NCBI RefSeq assembly: GCF_001277195.1
Contig: NZ_CP012268.1
Location: forward strand, 1,240,001-1,304,000
Direction: 5' to 3'
DNA length: 64,000 nucleotides
Source of the DNA: Cronobacter muytjensii ATCC 51329
Lineage (GTDB): Bacteria > Pseudomonadota > Gammaproteobacteria > Enterobacterales > Enterobacteriaceae
In this document: piece by piece, positions 17,721-26,416 of the stretch
Layout: each line of letters starts with the position of its first letter
Numbering within the stretch: the first letter of the stretch is position 1
Program-made: the position numbers and the translations under genes
The notes under the pieces: generated by a model
Told to the model about the DNA's origin: nothing
Seen by the model: only the letters and a program-made list of their open reading frames with translations
Databases searched by the model: none

Positions 17721-19391
17721 GTGCCTGACAAGATCCTCATCAGCCGCTGGCGGACCAAAAACCCAATTCGGGTCGTCAACCTCTGCTTTTGCGCCGTCTT
17801 TATCTTCTCCACGCTCCTGACCTGGCGTGAAGGGGTGATATTGCAGGACGCGTTTATTTCTTCCCAGCGTAACCAGCTGGACACTATCGCCACTTCAATG
17901 GATCGCAACCTGCAATACAGCGTCGACAAGCTGCTGTTTTATCGCGCCGGGATGCGCTATGCCATGCACAATCTGCTGGAGGGGCCGGAGACCGACACGA
18001 CAATGGCGTCCTTCCAGGCGCACCGCCACGCCGCCGCCTGGGTGCTGCCTGCAGCCCGTGACCATGCGCTGGTTATCAAAGGCGTGTCGGATGAATTTGT
18101 CAGTGAGAGCACGCTGCTTAAGCGCGACGATGCGCTGCTGCACAACGAGCTCAACGCGACCCTGGCGCTCGGGCATATGCTGAGCATTGCCGACAGCCGT
18201 AATGAACGGCCTGAAATGCGGACCTATTATGTTTCCCGCGCCGGGTTCTACCTCACCAGCCTGCCGTTCTACGGCCACGGGCGCATCCCGGAGCAATATT
18301 ACGAGCAGGTCAGCAGCCGCTGGTTTCTTGGCCATGCGCTGCGGCTGAACCCGGCGCGCGGCGTACGCTGGCTGCACAGCCGTGACCCGAGCATGCCGTC
18401 GGGACAGCGCGTCACCGCCAGTATTCCGCTTGACGACGATGGCCGCTGGTTCGGCGTGCTGGCGATGGATTTTCCCATCAGCGCGATGCGCGATTTCCTG
18501 AAAAACGCGCTGGACAATGACGAAGCGGGCGGCGAAATCATGCTGTTTGACCGTCAGTTAAGCCTTATCTCCACCACCTCATCCGGCATGGATGACACGC
18601 TACGCTTCAGCCCGCAGGAGAAAGCGACGCTCGCGCGTCAGATGGAGAGCGGGAACGAAGGCGACGCGCGCATGGATACCCGCTTTATCACCTGGGCGAA
18701 GCTTGATTATTTCGACGGCGTGCTGGTGAAAGTCACCACCGTCTCACAGAGCGCCGAGGGTAGATTCGGCAAGGTGGCGATGGTGCTCGGCCTGCTGTGG
18801 CTGCTCTTTACCGCTATGCTGTTTATCTCCTGGCGTGTGATCGTGGGGATGGTACGCAATATGCTGACCATGCAGCGCTCCCTGAAGTGGCGCGCCTGGT
18901 ATGACACGCTCACCCGGCTCTATAACCGCGGCGCGTTCTTTGAGCGGGCGCGGCTTGCCGCCAAAGCGTGCGAGGCGCAGCACCAGCCCTTCTCGGTTAT
19001 CCAGCTCGATCTCGATCATTTTAAAAGCATCAACGACCGCTTCGGCCATCAGGCGGGGGATAAAGTGCTGACGTGGGCGGCGGGGATGCTAAGCCGCGCG
19101 CTGCGCGCGGAGGATATCGCCGGGCGCGTCGGGGGCGAGGAGTTTTGTATTATCCTGCCGGGCACGCCGCCGGAGGGCGCGCGTATGGTGGCGGAGCGTA
19201 TCCGCCAGCGCATTAACAGCCAGGAGATTCTGGTGCGGCCCGACACCACGATTCGCATCAGCGTTTCCGTGGGGGTCAGCGAGGCCAGACGCGACGGCGA
19301 TTACGATTTCGAGCATTTACAGTCGATAGCGGACCACCGCCTCTACCTGGCGAAACAGCGCGGACGCAATCAGGTGTGTGACGAAGGGTAA
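17721..19391 (+). CDS. dgcQ: diguanylate cyclase DgcQ (YedQ)
   Basis: The 556-residue protein matches E. coli DgcQ. It has an N-terminal membrane helix (VVNLCFCAVFIFSTLLT-type, near 15-33), a periplasmic sensor of about 300 residues, a second helix near 352-374 and a GGDEF domain with GRVGGEEF. The I-site RAED five residues before GGEEF is intact, so product inhibition is expected. In enteric bacteria DgcQ feeds c-di-GMP into cellulose production and sessility. The GTG or ATG choice is not ambiguous: GTGCCTGAC at 17721 follows AGGGAG. Confidence 0.95.
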   Translation: MPDKILISRWRTKNPIRVVNLCFCAVFIFSTLLTWREGVILQDAFISSQRNQLDTIATSMDRNLQYSVDKLLFYRAGMRYAMHNLLEGPETDTTMASFQAHRHAAAWVLPAARDHALVIKGVSDEFVSESTLLKRDDALLHNELNATLALGHMLSIADSRNERPEMRTYYVSRAGFYLTSLPFYGHGRIPEQYYEQVSSRWFLGHALRLNPARGVRWLHSRDPSMPSGQRVTASIPLDDDGRWFGVLAMDFPISAMRDFLKNALDNDEAGGEIMLFDRQLSLISTTSSGMDDTLRFSPQEKATLARQMESGNEGDARMDTRFITWAKLDYFDGVLVKVTTVSQSAEGRFGKVAMVLGLLWLLFTAMLFISWRVIVGMVRNMLTMQRSLKWRAWYDTLTRLYNRGAFFERARLAAKACEAQHQPFSVIQLDLDHFKSINDRFGHQAGDKVLTWAAGMLSRALRAEDIAGRVGGEEFCIILPGTPPEGARMVAERIRQRINSQEILVRPDTTIRISVSVGVSEARRDGDYDFEHLQSIADHRLYLAKQRGRNQVCDEG

Positions 19392-19394
19392 GGC

Positions 19395-20210
19395 TTATCC
19401 CTTACCCAGAAAGTGATCAAGCCCTTCACGAAAACCCGCCGGGCCGCTCTCCTGCGTATGATAAACGCGTTGCGGATCGTTATTTTTCAGGCTCACGCCC
19501 TGGCGGCTGAGCCCCTTCACCACCACGGCGAAATCGACATTATCAAGCAGTGAGGCGTCATCCGGGCCGTCGCCAAGCCCGAGCGTGGTGCGCAGCCTGC
19601 CTTCACGCTGGCGGTATTGCTCTTTAAGCCAGTTCACCGCCTGGCCCTTGCCGCCGCGCGCGTCCAGCACGTGCCAGAAACGACCGCCTTCCAGCATCAT
19701 TAAGCCGAGCGCCTCAAGGCTTGCGGTAAAACGCGCCAGGTTTTCATCGCTGTCGCGCCAGATAACCGTTTCTGAAGCTTCCAGCAGGTTCGCCATCGCG
19801 GCGAGCTTCGGGCTGAGGCCCGTCCATTCGGCGATGGTTTTGTCATCCACATCGCTAAAGCAGAAGAGCTTATAACCGTGCTCGTCGCGCAGGCGGTTGA
19901 TCACCGCAAGAATTTCATCATGCGGCACGCCGTTAAGCAGGCGAGGGAAGTCGGGACTCTCCTCCCAGCGGGCATCAAGCTGAATAATCGCGCCATTCTC
20001 GGCGATAAACGGCTGACCCTGTAAACCGAGCGACTCTTGCAGCGCGATAATCTCTGCCGCCGTTTTGGTGCTTGAGAGCACGACCGGCACCTGGTGGTCG
20101 ATTAACCGTGTAAGCCACGCCTGCGCAGGCTCCCATTCATGTGTGTTGGGATCGAGCAAGGTGCCGTCGAGATCGGTAATCACCAGCAAATCGTCATTAA
20201 GATGCGCCAT
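19395..20210 (-). CDS. yedP: mannosyl-3-phosphoglycerate phosphatase-like YedP (HAD)
   Basis: The 271-residue HAD-superfamily phosphatase has VITDLDGTLLD (nucleophile Asp near residue 12), LSSTKT as motif II and GLGDGPDDASLL as motif IV. It is an ortholog of E. coli YedP, assigned by family to mannosyl-3-phosphoglycerate phosphatase, though no synthase is seen here. AAAAGGAG precedes the start. Confidence 0.94.
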   Translation of the reverse strand: MAHLNDDLLVITDLDGTLLDPNTHEWEPAQAWLTRLIDHQVPVVLSSTKTAAEIIALQESLGLQGQPFIAENGAIIQLDARWEESPDFPRLLNGVPHDEILAVINRLRDEHGYKLFCFSDVDDKTIAEWTGLSPKLAAMANLLEASETVIWRDSDENLARFTASLEALGLMMLEGGRFWHVLDARGGKGQAVNWLKEQYRQREGRLRTTLGLGDGPDDASLLDNVDFAVVVKGLSRQGVSLKNNDPQRVYHTQESGPAGFREGLDHFLGKG

Positions 20211-20390
20211 AGCGGCTCCTTTTTTGTGCGCCGGGGATCCCGCCGTTAACCAGGAAAAATCTCAATTAATCGGCCTCGTTTGCAGGGGTATTCCGGGATC
20301 GATTCCATGGAAGGCGCGCGGTTGTTGGCTTGCAGTGAATATATCCGCCAATAATATTAGCAGCGTATTATTCACCAGCAGAATATATCC

Positions 20391-20418
20391 TTGTGCTGTA
20401 AAAATTTTGCGGTATGTT
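20391..20418 (+). promoter_or_regulatory. dsrA promoter
   Basis: TTGTGC (20391-20396) and TATGTT (20413-20418) are separated by 16 nt and end 6 nt before the predicted DsrA 5' end. Confidence 0.65.
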
Positions 20419-20423
20419 GTTCA

Positions 20424-20508
20424 TCGACATCAGTTTCCCTGGTGTAACGAATTTTAAGTGCTTCTTGCTTTCGCAAGCTTATCCCGGCTCCCCAGGCCGG
20501 AATATTTT
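20424..20508 (+). ncRNA. dsrA: DsrA small regulatory RNA
   Basis: About 85 nt align with E. coli DsrA. CCTGGTGTAACGAATTTTAA holds the segment that pairs with the rpoS leader to open its translation; CTTCTTGCTTTCGCAAG is stem II, the region that pairs with hns; CCGGC and GCCGG (20484-20500) with a following AT/T-run form the terminator. The U-run after GAA is shorter than in E. coli. DsrA works with Hfq, raising RpoS and lowering H-NS, and thus derepressing rcsA nearby. It converges with yodD, whose stop is 6 nt away. Confidence 0.92.
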
Positions 20509-20513
20509 TATGC

Positions 20514-20726
20514 TCAACGGTTCACTTCGCTCGGCCCCGCGTCGCGGATATCCAGTTCAAACTCTTCGCCCAGCTCCCGACACGCATCCTGCCTGTGCGC
20601 ATCCGCCTGCGCCGAGGAGACACTGTCTGGCGTGCGCTGCTCGTGCTCGCTGATGACCTCAATCGCGCCCAGCAGGGCGTCGATATCGGCCTGCGGCGCG
20701 TCTGGCGTGGGATATTGCAGTTTCAT
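20514..20726 (-). CDS. yodD: stress-induced small protein YodD
   Basis: The 70-residue protein shares the VDALL..I..ISE core and the C-terminal REL.E.FELDI.D...SEVNR with E. coli YodD, in the same place next to dsrA and dsrB. GGAGGT precedes the ATG at 20726. YodD is reported as peroxide/acid induced; its function is unknown. Confidence 0.9.
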   Translation of the reverse strand: MKLQYPTPDAPQADIDALLGAIEVISEHEQRTPDSVSSAQADAHRQDACRELGEEFELDIRDAGPSEVNR

Positions 20727-20849
20727 GGCACTTACCTCCGGCGGCCCCATCCCTACAAGTATAGCCAGGCGCGTGCGCGCAACCACGCGCCCGGTGCCAG
20801 CAAAGCGGTTTTGTTCTACACTGGCTCAATAGTAATAAGAGGAGCAGTT

Positions 20850-21038
20850 ATGAACGTTAACGATCGTGTTACCGTCAAGACGGATGGCGGGCCGCGCCGC
20901 CCGGGCGTGGTGCTGGCCGTCGAGCCTTTTAATGAAGGCACCATGTATCTGGTTTCACTGGAGGATTATCCGCTGGGGATATGGTTCTTTAATGAAAAAG
21001 ATCACCCGGACGGGATATTTGTCGAAAAGGTGGAATAA
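20850..21038 (+). CDS. dsrB: DsrB protein
   Basis: The 62-residue product begins MNVNDRVTVKTDGGPRRPG and matches E. coli DsrB over its whole length. It follows a GAGGAG site. The gene is divergent from yodD and is thought to be RpoS-dependent and H-NS-repressed; its molecular function is unknown. Confidence 0.94.
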   Translation: MNVNDRVTVKTDGGPRRPGVVLAVEPFNEGTMYLVSLEDYPLGIWFFNEKDHPDGIFVEKVE

Positions 21039-21063
21039 CGCGTCATACGTCTGGCTTATAATA

Positions 21064-21098
21064 ACGCCGCCCCGTTAATAAGGGCGGCGTCATTTTTT
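21064..21098 (+). terminator. dsrB terminator
   Basis: ACGCCGCCC and GGGCGGCGT form a perfect 9-bp stem followed by CATTTTTT, 26 nt after dsrB. Confidence 0.9.
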
Positions 21099-21205
21099 GG
21101 GCGATGAAAATCCTCGCCGCGGCGATACGATGGAAAATTCATTTACCGTTCCGGCGAGCGCCAGAACTCAAGCGTAGGGTACAGGATAAAAATTAACGTG
21201 CTGCG

Positions 21206-21829
21206 TTAGCGCATATTCACAAAAATGCCGTTAGTGACGTTATCGGTCAACCGTACGACATGATAGATCACTTGCTTATTATGGGTCTTGATTTTACGTT
21301 TTATATTGCCTTTATGAGACGAAACGGTCTTGGCCTTAATATTCATCTGATCGGAAATCTGAATCGTATCCTGGCCCGACATCCACATTCTCAGCATACT
21401 GGATTCAGTACGGCTTAAAGAAAGTGTAGGCAAACTGATTTTGCCGATGCACTGCATATCTTTGGTTAAATAATCTCCCAGAATGGCATCCAGCGACTCC
21501 GGTTTAATCGATTTAGAGCTAATTAACAGATTCTTACGCACCCGTAAATATTCATCGAAGTGAATATTGGCAATCGCCATAAATACGATAAATAACGTAC
21601 CGGGATGCTGATTAATGATGTGCTTTATATGCTGACTGCTCTCGGGATCGTGAATAAAACAGTCTTCATTAATAAACACCACATGGGGCTTGCGTACCTG
21701 ACAGGCTTGCTCCAGATTTCCCACGCTATCAGCATGAAATATCTGTCTTTTCCGTACTCCTCTCGATGATAAATAATCGGTTAGCCCGAGCCTGGTATAG
21801 CTGCAGAGATCCATAATAATCGTTGACAT
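21206..21829 (-). CDS. rcsA: colanic-acid activator RcsA
   Basis: The 207-residue LuxR-type regulator has an N-terminal receiver-like domain without a phosphoacceptor and a C-terminal helix-turn-helix (about 137-200, ISDQMNIKAKTVSSHKGNIKRK). It heterodimerises with RcsB to activate capsule and repress flagellar genes, is degraded by Lon, and is repressed by H-NS. It sits directly beside the fliLMNOPQR operon, as in E. coli. A RcsAB box lies far upstream. Confidence 0.96.
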   Translation of the reverse strand: MSTIIMDLCSYTRLGLTDYLSSRGVRKRQIFHADSVGNLEQACQVRKPHVVFINEDCFIHDPESSQHIKHIINQHPGTLFIVFMAIANIHFDEYLRVRKNLLISSKSIKPESLDAILGDYLTKDMQCIGKISLPTLSLSRTESSMLRMWMSGQDTIQISDQMNIKAKTVSSHKGNIKRKIKTHNKQVIYHVVRLTDNVTNGIFVNMR

Positions 21830-22177
21830 AGCCTACCCTCACTAAACGCGTTATCCGTTAAAGCACAACGATTGCTCCACCAGCCTGAGAACGACCGCCG
21901 TTCTGCCAAGACCAGCAATTACGGGATAAGAAAGCGTAAAACGGCATACCGCAGACCGATAGCGTGAATCGTATCAGCCGGGTATCGAAGTCATTCAGGC
22001 GACCCCAACTATCCCGTAAAGTTACGTATAATTTGCCAGGAAAGTTCTTAAAGTAAAGAGGCGATCCGGTTATGTGAGAGGCGTAAAATCATTAATTCCG
22101 CCTGGGATGTATGGTCAGCCCGAGAATATATTTTCCATATTAGGAATATCCTTAGGATGACCATTAAAAATGGAGGG
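21830..22177. other. rcsA upstream region
   Basis: This 348-bp AT-rich stretch lies between the fliR end and rcsA. It contains the RcsAB box at its distal end; the length and composition fit the long H-NS-silenced leader of rcsA. No other gene is visible. Confidence 0.6.
22141..22154 (-). promoter_or_regulatory. RcsAB box
   Basis: On the minus strand it reads TAAGGATATTCCTA, 13 of 14 positions matching the RcsAB consensus TAAGAATATTCCTA. Its position 312 bp upstream of rcsA fits rcsA autoactivation. Confidence 0.85.
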
Positions 22178-22966
22178 TTAACCTTTAGCCGGAATTTCGC
22201 TAACGATATCAGTCAACAAGTGAAATATTTCTGCGAATAAATGTTCACAGAACGGTGCTATTAAGGGCATTAACGCCGCCATCACGATAATCCCGATACT
22301 CAGCGTCAGCGGGAAGCCAATCGCGAAAACGGTCAGCTGCGGGGCCATGCGGTTTAACAGGCCGAGCGCCAGGTTTAACGCCAGCAGCAGCGTGATAAGC
22401 GGCAGCGCCAGCATCACGCCGTTGACGAAAATGAGGCTGCCGGCACGCGTCAGCGCCATAAACGCATTGCTGTTAATGGCCTCGCCGCTGATGGGCAGCG
22501 TATGAAACGTATCGGCAAGAATGGAGATAAGCCACAGGTGGCCATTGAGCGTCAGGAACAGCAGCATCGCCAGCATATCGATAAAGCGCGCCAGCACCGG
22601 CATATTCAGGCGGCTGCCCGGGTCGAAGAACGTGGCGAACGACAGCCCCATTTGCAGGCCGATAAGCTCGCCTGCGGTACGCACCGCGGCAAACGCAAAC
22701 TGCATCGTAAACCCGACGGCGATGCCGATAAGAATTTGTTGCAGCCCCAGCCACAGCCCTTCAAGCGAGAAAATCGGCACGTTGCTGCCGGGAATATTCG
22801 GCGCGAGCGCGATGGTAATCAGCAGCGCAAGGCCGATTTTGACGCGAATGCTGATGGCGCGCTCGCTCAGAATAGGCGCGGTGCTGATAAGCGCCAGCAC
22901 GCGCAGCAGCGGCCAGAAGTACAAAGTCAGCCAGTGGAGCCACTGGTCGCTGGTGAATTGCAGCAT
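22178..22966 (-). CDS. fliR: flagellar export gate protein FliR
   Basis: The 262-residue membrane protein has about six helices and is a component of the FliPQR export gate at the centre of the MS-ring. It is the last gene of fliLMNOPQR, 11 nt after fliQ. The length matches E. coli FliR (261). Confidence 0.96.
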   Translation of the reverse strand: MLQFTSDQWLHWLTLYFWPLLRVLALISTAPILSERAISIRVKIGLALLITIALAPNIPGSNVPIFSLEGLWLGLQQILIGIAVGFTMQFAFAAVRTAGELIGLQMGLSFATFFDPGSRLNMPVLARFIDMLAMLLFLTLNGHLWLISILADTFHTLPISGEAINSNAFMALTRAGSLIFVNGVMLALPLITLLLALNLALGLLNRMAPQLTVFAIGFPLTLSIGIIVMAALMPLIAPFCEHLFAEIFHLLTDIVSEIPAKG

Positions 22967-22977
22967 GGGAACGGCCG

Positions 22978-23247
22978 TCAGCCGATGATATACGGCAGGT
23001 TGGAAAACAGGGTGCGCATGTAGTCGAGCAGCAGATTAAGCATCCACGGGCCTGCCGTTACCATCACCACAAACACCGCCAGAATTTTAGGAATGAACGA
23101 GAGCGTCATTTCGTTAATCTGGGTGGCCGCCTGCAGGATACTAATAAACAGACCTGTTACCAGGGCGACCAGCAGCAGCGGGGCGGCAAGCGCGAGCGCG
23201 ACTTTCATGGCTTCCGTGCCCATCATCATGACTGATTCTGGCGTCAT
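22978..23247 (-). CDS. fliQ: flagellar export gate protein FliQ
   Basis: The 89-residue protein MTPESVMMMGTEAMKVAL has two membrane helices and is nearly identical to E. coli FliQ. Of two adjacent ATGs, the second (23247) is used because the upstream GAGGTG is better spaced and the length equals the family's. Confidence 0.96.
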   Translation of the reverse strand: MTPESVMMMGTEAMKVALALAAPLLLVALVTGLFISILQAATQINEMTLSFIPKILAVFVVMVTAGPWMLNLLLDYMRTLFSNLPYIIG

Positions 23248-23258
23248 CATGCACCTCG

Positions 23259-23996
23259 TTAACTGTAAAAGCTTTGGGCAAGAGAACCGACAAGCAACTG
23301 CCAGCCGTCAACCAGCACGAACAGCATCAGCTTGAAGGGCAGGGCGATAGACGCCGGCGGCACCATCATCATCCCGAGCGCCATCAGCACGCTCGCCACC
23401 ACCAGATCGATAATCAGGAAGGGAATGAATACGGTAAAGCCAATCTGGAACGCGGTTTTCAGCTCGCTCGTCACATAGGCGGGCAGCAGGATGCGCATCG
23501 GCACCGCTTCCGGCCCCTGGAGCGGCTGGGTATTGGCAAGCTTCGCGAACAGCGCGAGATCCGCCTCACGCGTCTGGCGCAGCATAAATTCGCGCAGCGG
23601 TTGCGAGCCGCGCTCAATAGCCACTTCCATCGAAATTTTGTTTTCGCTGAACGGCTGATAGGCGTCGGTATAAATCTTATCGATAACCGGCGACATGATA
23701 AAAAAGGTCAGGAACAGCGCGAGGCCCAGCAGCACCTGGTTTGGCGGCGCGGACGGGGTGCCCAGCGCGTTACGCAGCAGGCCGAAAACGATAATGATGC
23801 GCGTAAAGCTGGTCATCATTAACAGAATGGCGGGCAGGAACGTCAGCGAGGTGATAAACACCAGCGTCTGTACCGGCAGCGACCAGCTCTGTCCGCCGCC
23901 GGACATCGGCTGGCTGACAAGACCCGGCAGTTGTGCCATCGCCGGCGCGGCCATCAGGCCGAGCGCGAGGAAAGAAAGATTCAACCAACGACGCAT
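23259..23996 (-). CDS. fliP: flagellar export gate protein FliP
   Basis: The 245-residue protein has a cleavable signal peptide (about 1-21, ending APAMA) and four membrane helices, with the FliP signature LALFLTFFIMSPV. FliP hexamer-like assembly with FliQ and FliR forms the gate. Its start overlaps the fliO stop by one base. Confidence 0.96.
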   Translation of the reverse strand: MRRWLNLSFLALGLMAAPAMAQLPGLVSQPMSGGGQSWSLPVQTLVFITSLTFLPAILLMMTSFTRIIIVFGLLRNALGTPSAPPNQVLLGLALFLTFFIMSPVIDKIYTDAYQPFSENKISMEVAIERGSQPLREFMLRQTREADLALFAKLANTQPLQGPEAVPMRILLPAYVTSELKTAFQIGFTVFIPFLIIDLVVASVLMALGMMMVPPASIALPFKLMLFVLVDGWQLLVGSLAQSFYS

Positions 23997-24373
23997 TACT
24001 TTCTCCCGCTACGCTTAAGCAGATTCTTCATCAGGTTCTGGAACTCACCGGCTGGCATCGTTTCCTGCTCCGGCGCGGCTGGCGCGGGCGGCAGGGTGTG
24101 CAGCGGCGTAATCGAGGTGGCGGTCACGCCCAGCACCAGGCGGGCGTCTTCCACTTCGACAATCACAATCTTTTCCCGAGCCCCGAGGCTCAGGCTGCTG
24201 TTAAGCTTCAGACCACGCATCCCGGCGGTTTTAGCGGTGAAGCCAAAACGCTTTGCCATCCAGGCAAACAGCAAAATGAAGATGATAATCAGCGTTAACG
24301 CGCCGCTGACCTGGATTAAGGATGAGCCGGCGTCGGGCATTGCCGGCTGTTGAACTGTGGTCTGATTTTTCAT
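23996..24373 (-). CDS. fliO: flagellar export assembly protein FliO
   Basis: The 125-residue single-span protein (membrane helix near 20-42) is followed by a cytoplasmic part with LGAREKIVIVEVEDARLVLGVT. FliO helps FliP assemble. It directly abuts fliN. Confidence 0.94.
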   Translation of the reverse strand: MKNQTTVQQPAMPDAGSSLIQVSGALTLIIIFILLFAWMAKRFGFTAKTAGMRGLKLNSSLSLGAREKIVIVEVEDARLVLGVTATSITPLHTLPPAPAAPEQETMPAGEFQNLMKNLLKRSGRK

Positions 24374-24838
24374 TTAACGACTCAGGCGACGCATACGTTC
24401 TGACGGGGTGATGATATCGGTGATACGCACGCCATATTTATCGGCGACGACCACCACTTCACCCTGGGCAATCAGGTAACCGTTGATCAGGATGTCCAGC
24501 GGCTCACCCGCGAGACCGTCCAGCGCCACCACGGAACCCTGCGTCAGACGCAGCAGCTCTTTGATGGTCATGCGGGTGCGGCCCAGCTCCACGGTGAGTT
24601 TCACCGGGATATCCATAATCAGGTTGATATCCTGCAGGGCGCCGACCATGTCGCCGCCTTCCAGCGCGCGGAACACGCTGTCCGCGGAGCTTTTGCCTGC
24701 GGTTTTCTGCTCGCTCAACGCGTCGGCCCACAGATCGTCTGCGGAACCGCCGGTGCTTTTTTGTTCTTTCAGTGCATCAGCCCACAGATCGTCCATTTCA
24801 CCTGCGTTTTCATCGGACGGTTTGTTAATGTCACTCAT
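24374..24838 (-). CDS. fliN: flagellar C-ring switch protein FliN, with duplicated N-terminal segment
   Basis: The 154-residue protein is longer than E. coli FliN (137). Residues 16-33 (DDLWADALKEQKSTGGSA) are repeated at 34-51 (DDLWADALSEQKTAGKSS). From about residue 70 on (IMDIPVKLTVELGRTRMTIKELL) the SpoA domain is essentially identical to E. coli. FliN forms the bottom of the C-ring with FliM and docks FliH for export. The start at 24838 overlaps the end of fliM by 8 nt. Confidence 0.95.
   Translation of the reverse strand: MSDINKPSDENAGEMDDLWADALKEQKSTGGSADDLWADALSEQKTAGKSSADSVFRALEGGDMVGALQDINLIMDIPVKLTVELGRTRMTIKELLRLTQGSVVALDGLAGEPLDILINGYLIAQGEVVVVADKYGVRITDIITPSERMRRLSR
24686..24793 (-). 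repeat. 54-bp tandem duplication inside fliN
   Basis: Two adjacent 54-bp units (24740-24793 and 24686-24739) encode the repeated 18-residue segment. The block GCCCACAGATCGTC (plus strand) is identical at 24780-24793 and 24726-24739; the rest has diverged. Confidence 0.85.
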
Positions 24839-25835
24839 TGGGCTGTTCCTCATTCAGCGAATTCAAAATTGGGTTGATCAAATGTTCAACGCGCAGGGCA
24901 TATTGTCCGCTCACGGTGCCGTACTGGCTGGTGAGAACCGGCACGCCATCTACGTGCACCAGAATGCGATCCGGCTTCTCGATGGGCAGCACGTCGCCTG
25001 GCTTCAGCTTCAGGATCTTCGACAGTCGCAGCGGGATCTCGGCGAAGTTGGCAATCAACTCCAGCTCCGAGTGCTGTACCTGGCGCACCAGGTTGTCGCG
25101 CCAGTGCTGGTCTTCCTGACGGGAGTTTTCCAGCGGCGGGTTGACCAGCATTTCACGCAGCGGCTCAATCATGCTGAACGGCAGGCAGATATTAAACTCG
25201 CCGGTCAGGTTACCAATCTCGACGTGAAACGGGGTGTTAACCACGATATCGTTCGGCGAGGTGGTGATATTAGTGAACTTCACCTGCATTTCTGAACGCA
25301 CATACTCTACGTCCAGCGGGTTAATCGCTTTCCACGCATCGCTGTAGGCTTCAAGCGCCAGCTTGAGCATACGGTTGATGACGCGCTGTTCGGTGTGGGT
25401 AAATTCGCGGCCTTCCACTTTAGTCGGGAAGCGGCCATCACCGCCGAACAGGTTATCCACCGCGATAAACACCAGGCTTGGCGAGAACACAAACAGGCCG
25501 GTGCCGCGCAGCGGTTTTAAATGAATCAGGTTAAGGTTGGTCGGCACCGGCAGGTTGCGGGCAAACTCGTGGTAGGGCTGGATGCGAATCGCCCCCACGG
25601 TAATGTCCGGACTGCGGCGCAGCAGGTTAAACAATCCCATACGGAACTGGCGCGCGAAGCGTTCGTTGATAATCTCCAGCGCCTGGAGGCGCTCGCGCAC
25701 CACGCGACGCTGGGTATTGGGATCGTAGGGGCGGATGTCGCCATCGCCCGCTGACGCTTGCTGTTCCGCGCTCTGCTCGCTGTCGCCGTTTAACAGCGCA
25801 TCGATTTCGGCTTGAGAAAGAATGCTGTCGCCCAT
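24831..25835 (-). CDS. fliM: flagellar C-ring switch protein FliM
   Basis: The 334-residue protein begins MGDSILSQAEIDALLNG, the CheY-P binding helix, followed by the CheC-like middle domain and a SpoA domain that contacts FliN. The length equals E. coli FliM. It lies 4 nt after fliL. Confidence 0.97.
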   Translation of the reverse strand: MGDSILSQAEIDALLNGDSEQSAEQQASAGDGDIRPYDPNTQRRVVRERLQALEIINERFARQFRMGLFNLLRRSPDITVGAIRIQPYHEFARNLPVPTNLNLIHLKPLRGTGLFVFSPSLVFIAVDNLFGGDGRFPTKVEGREFTHTEQRVINRMLKLALEAYSDAWKAINPLDVEYVRSEMQVKFTNITTSPNDIVVNTPFHVEIGNLTGEFNICLPFSMIEPLREMLVNPPLENSRQEDQHWRDNLVRQVQHSELELIANFAEIPLRLSKILKLKPGDVLPIEKPDRILVHVDGVPVLTSQYGTVSGQYALRVEHLINPILNSLNEEQPNE

Positions 25836-25839
25836 GGCT

Positions 25840-26313
25840 TTACCGCAGAATAAAGGCAGTGTAGAGGACGTCAGTCACTACCTGCTTCGGTTGTCCTGCC
25901 ACCAGCGGCTCGGAAAGCGTCTGTTTGATCGCTTCCACCAGCTTCTGTTTGCCCTCATCTGTCGCCAGTTGCGAGGCGTCCTGACGAGAGAAGAGCAGCA
26001 GCAGACGGCTGCGCACTTCCGGCAGATAGTCGCTCAGGCGCTGACGGGTCGCTTCGTCTTTCAGACGCAGCGTAATGCCGACATACAGCACGCGATCGGC
26101 ATCACCCAGATTCACCGTAAAGGTGTCGAGGGCGAAAAAGACCGGCGCCGGCGGCGGTTCTGGCGCCGCTTTAGCCGCGGTGGTGCCATGCTGCTGCATA
26201 CGCCAGTAGCTGTAACCTGCCGTCGCACAGGCAGCGAGAGTTATAATGACCAGTAACGGGATCCAGATGGAGCGTTTACGGCCTTTACCTTTGGTGATTG
26301 CGCTGTCAGTCAT
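25840..26313 (-). CDS. fliL: flagellar basal-body protein FliL
   Basis: The 157-residue protein has one membrane helix (about 16-36) and a periplasmic domain. FliL associates with stators and supports torque. It is the first gene of the operon; the 103 bp between it and fliK should hold the class 2 promoter. Confidence 0.95.
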   Translation of the reverse strand: MTDSAITKGKGRKRSIWIPLLVIITLAACATAGYSYWRMQQHGTTAAKAAPEPPPAPVFFALDTFTVNLGDADRVLYVGITLRLKDEATRQRLSDYLPEVRSRLLLLFSRQDASQLATDEGKQKLVEAIKQTLSEPLVAGQPKQVVTDVLYTAFILR

Positions 26314-26416
26314 CAGACTCGGGTTTCCTGTATCAGTACTGCGATAGAGTGATTATCCCGTCTCTGCGCGCAGTCAAAGCCTGGAAAAAACGGGAATAAT
26401 CACGTTACCTCTGGCG

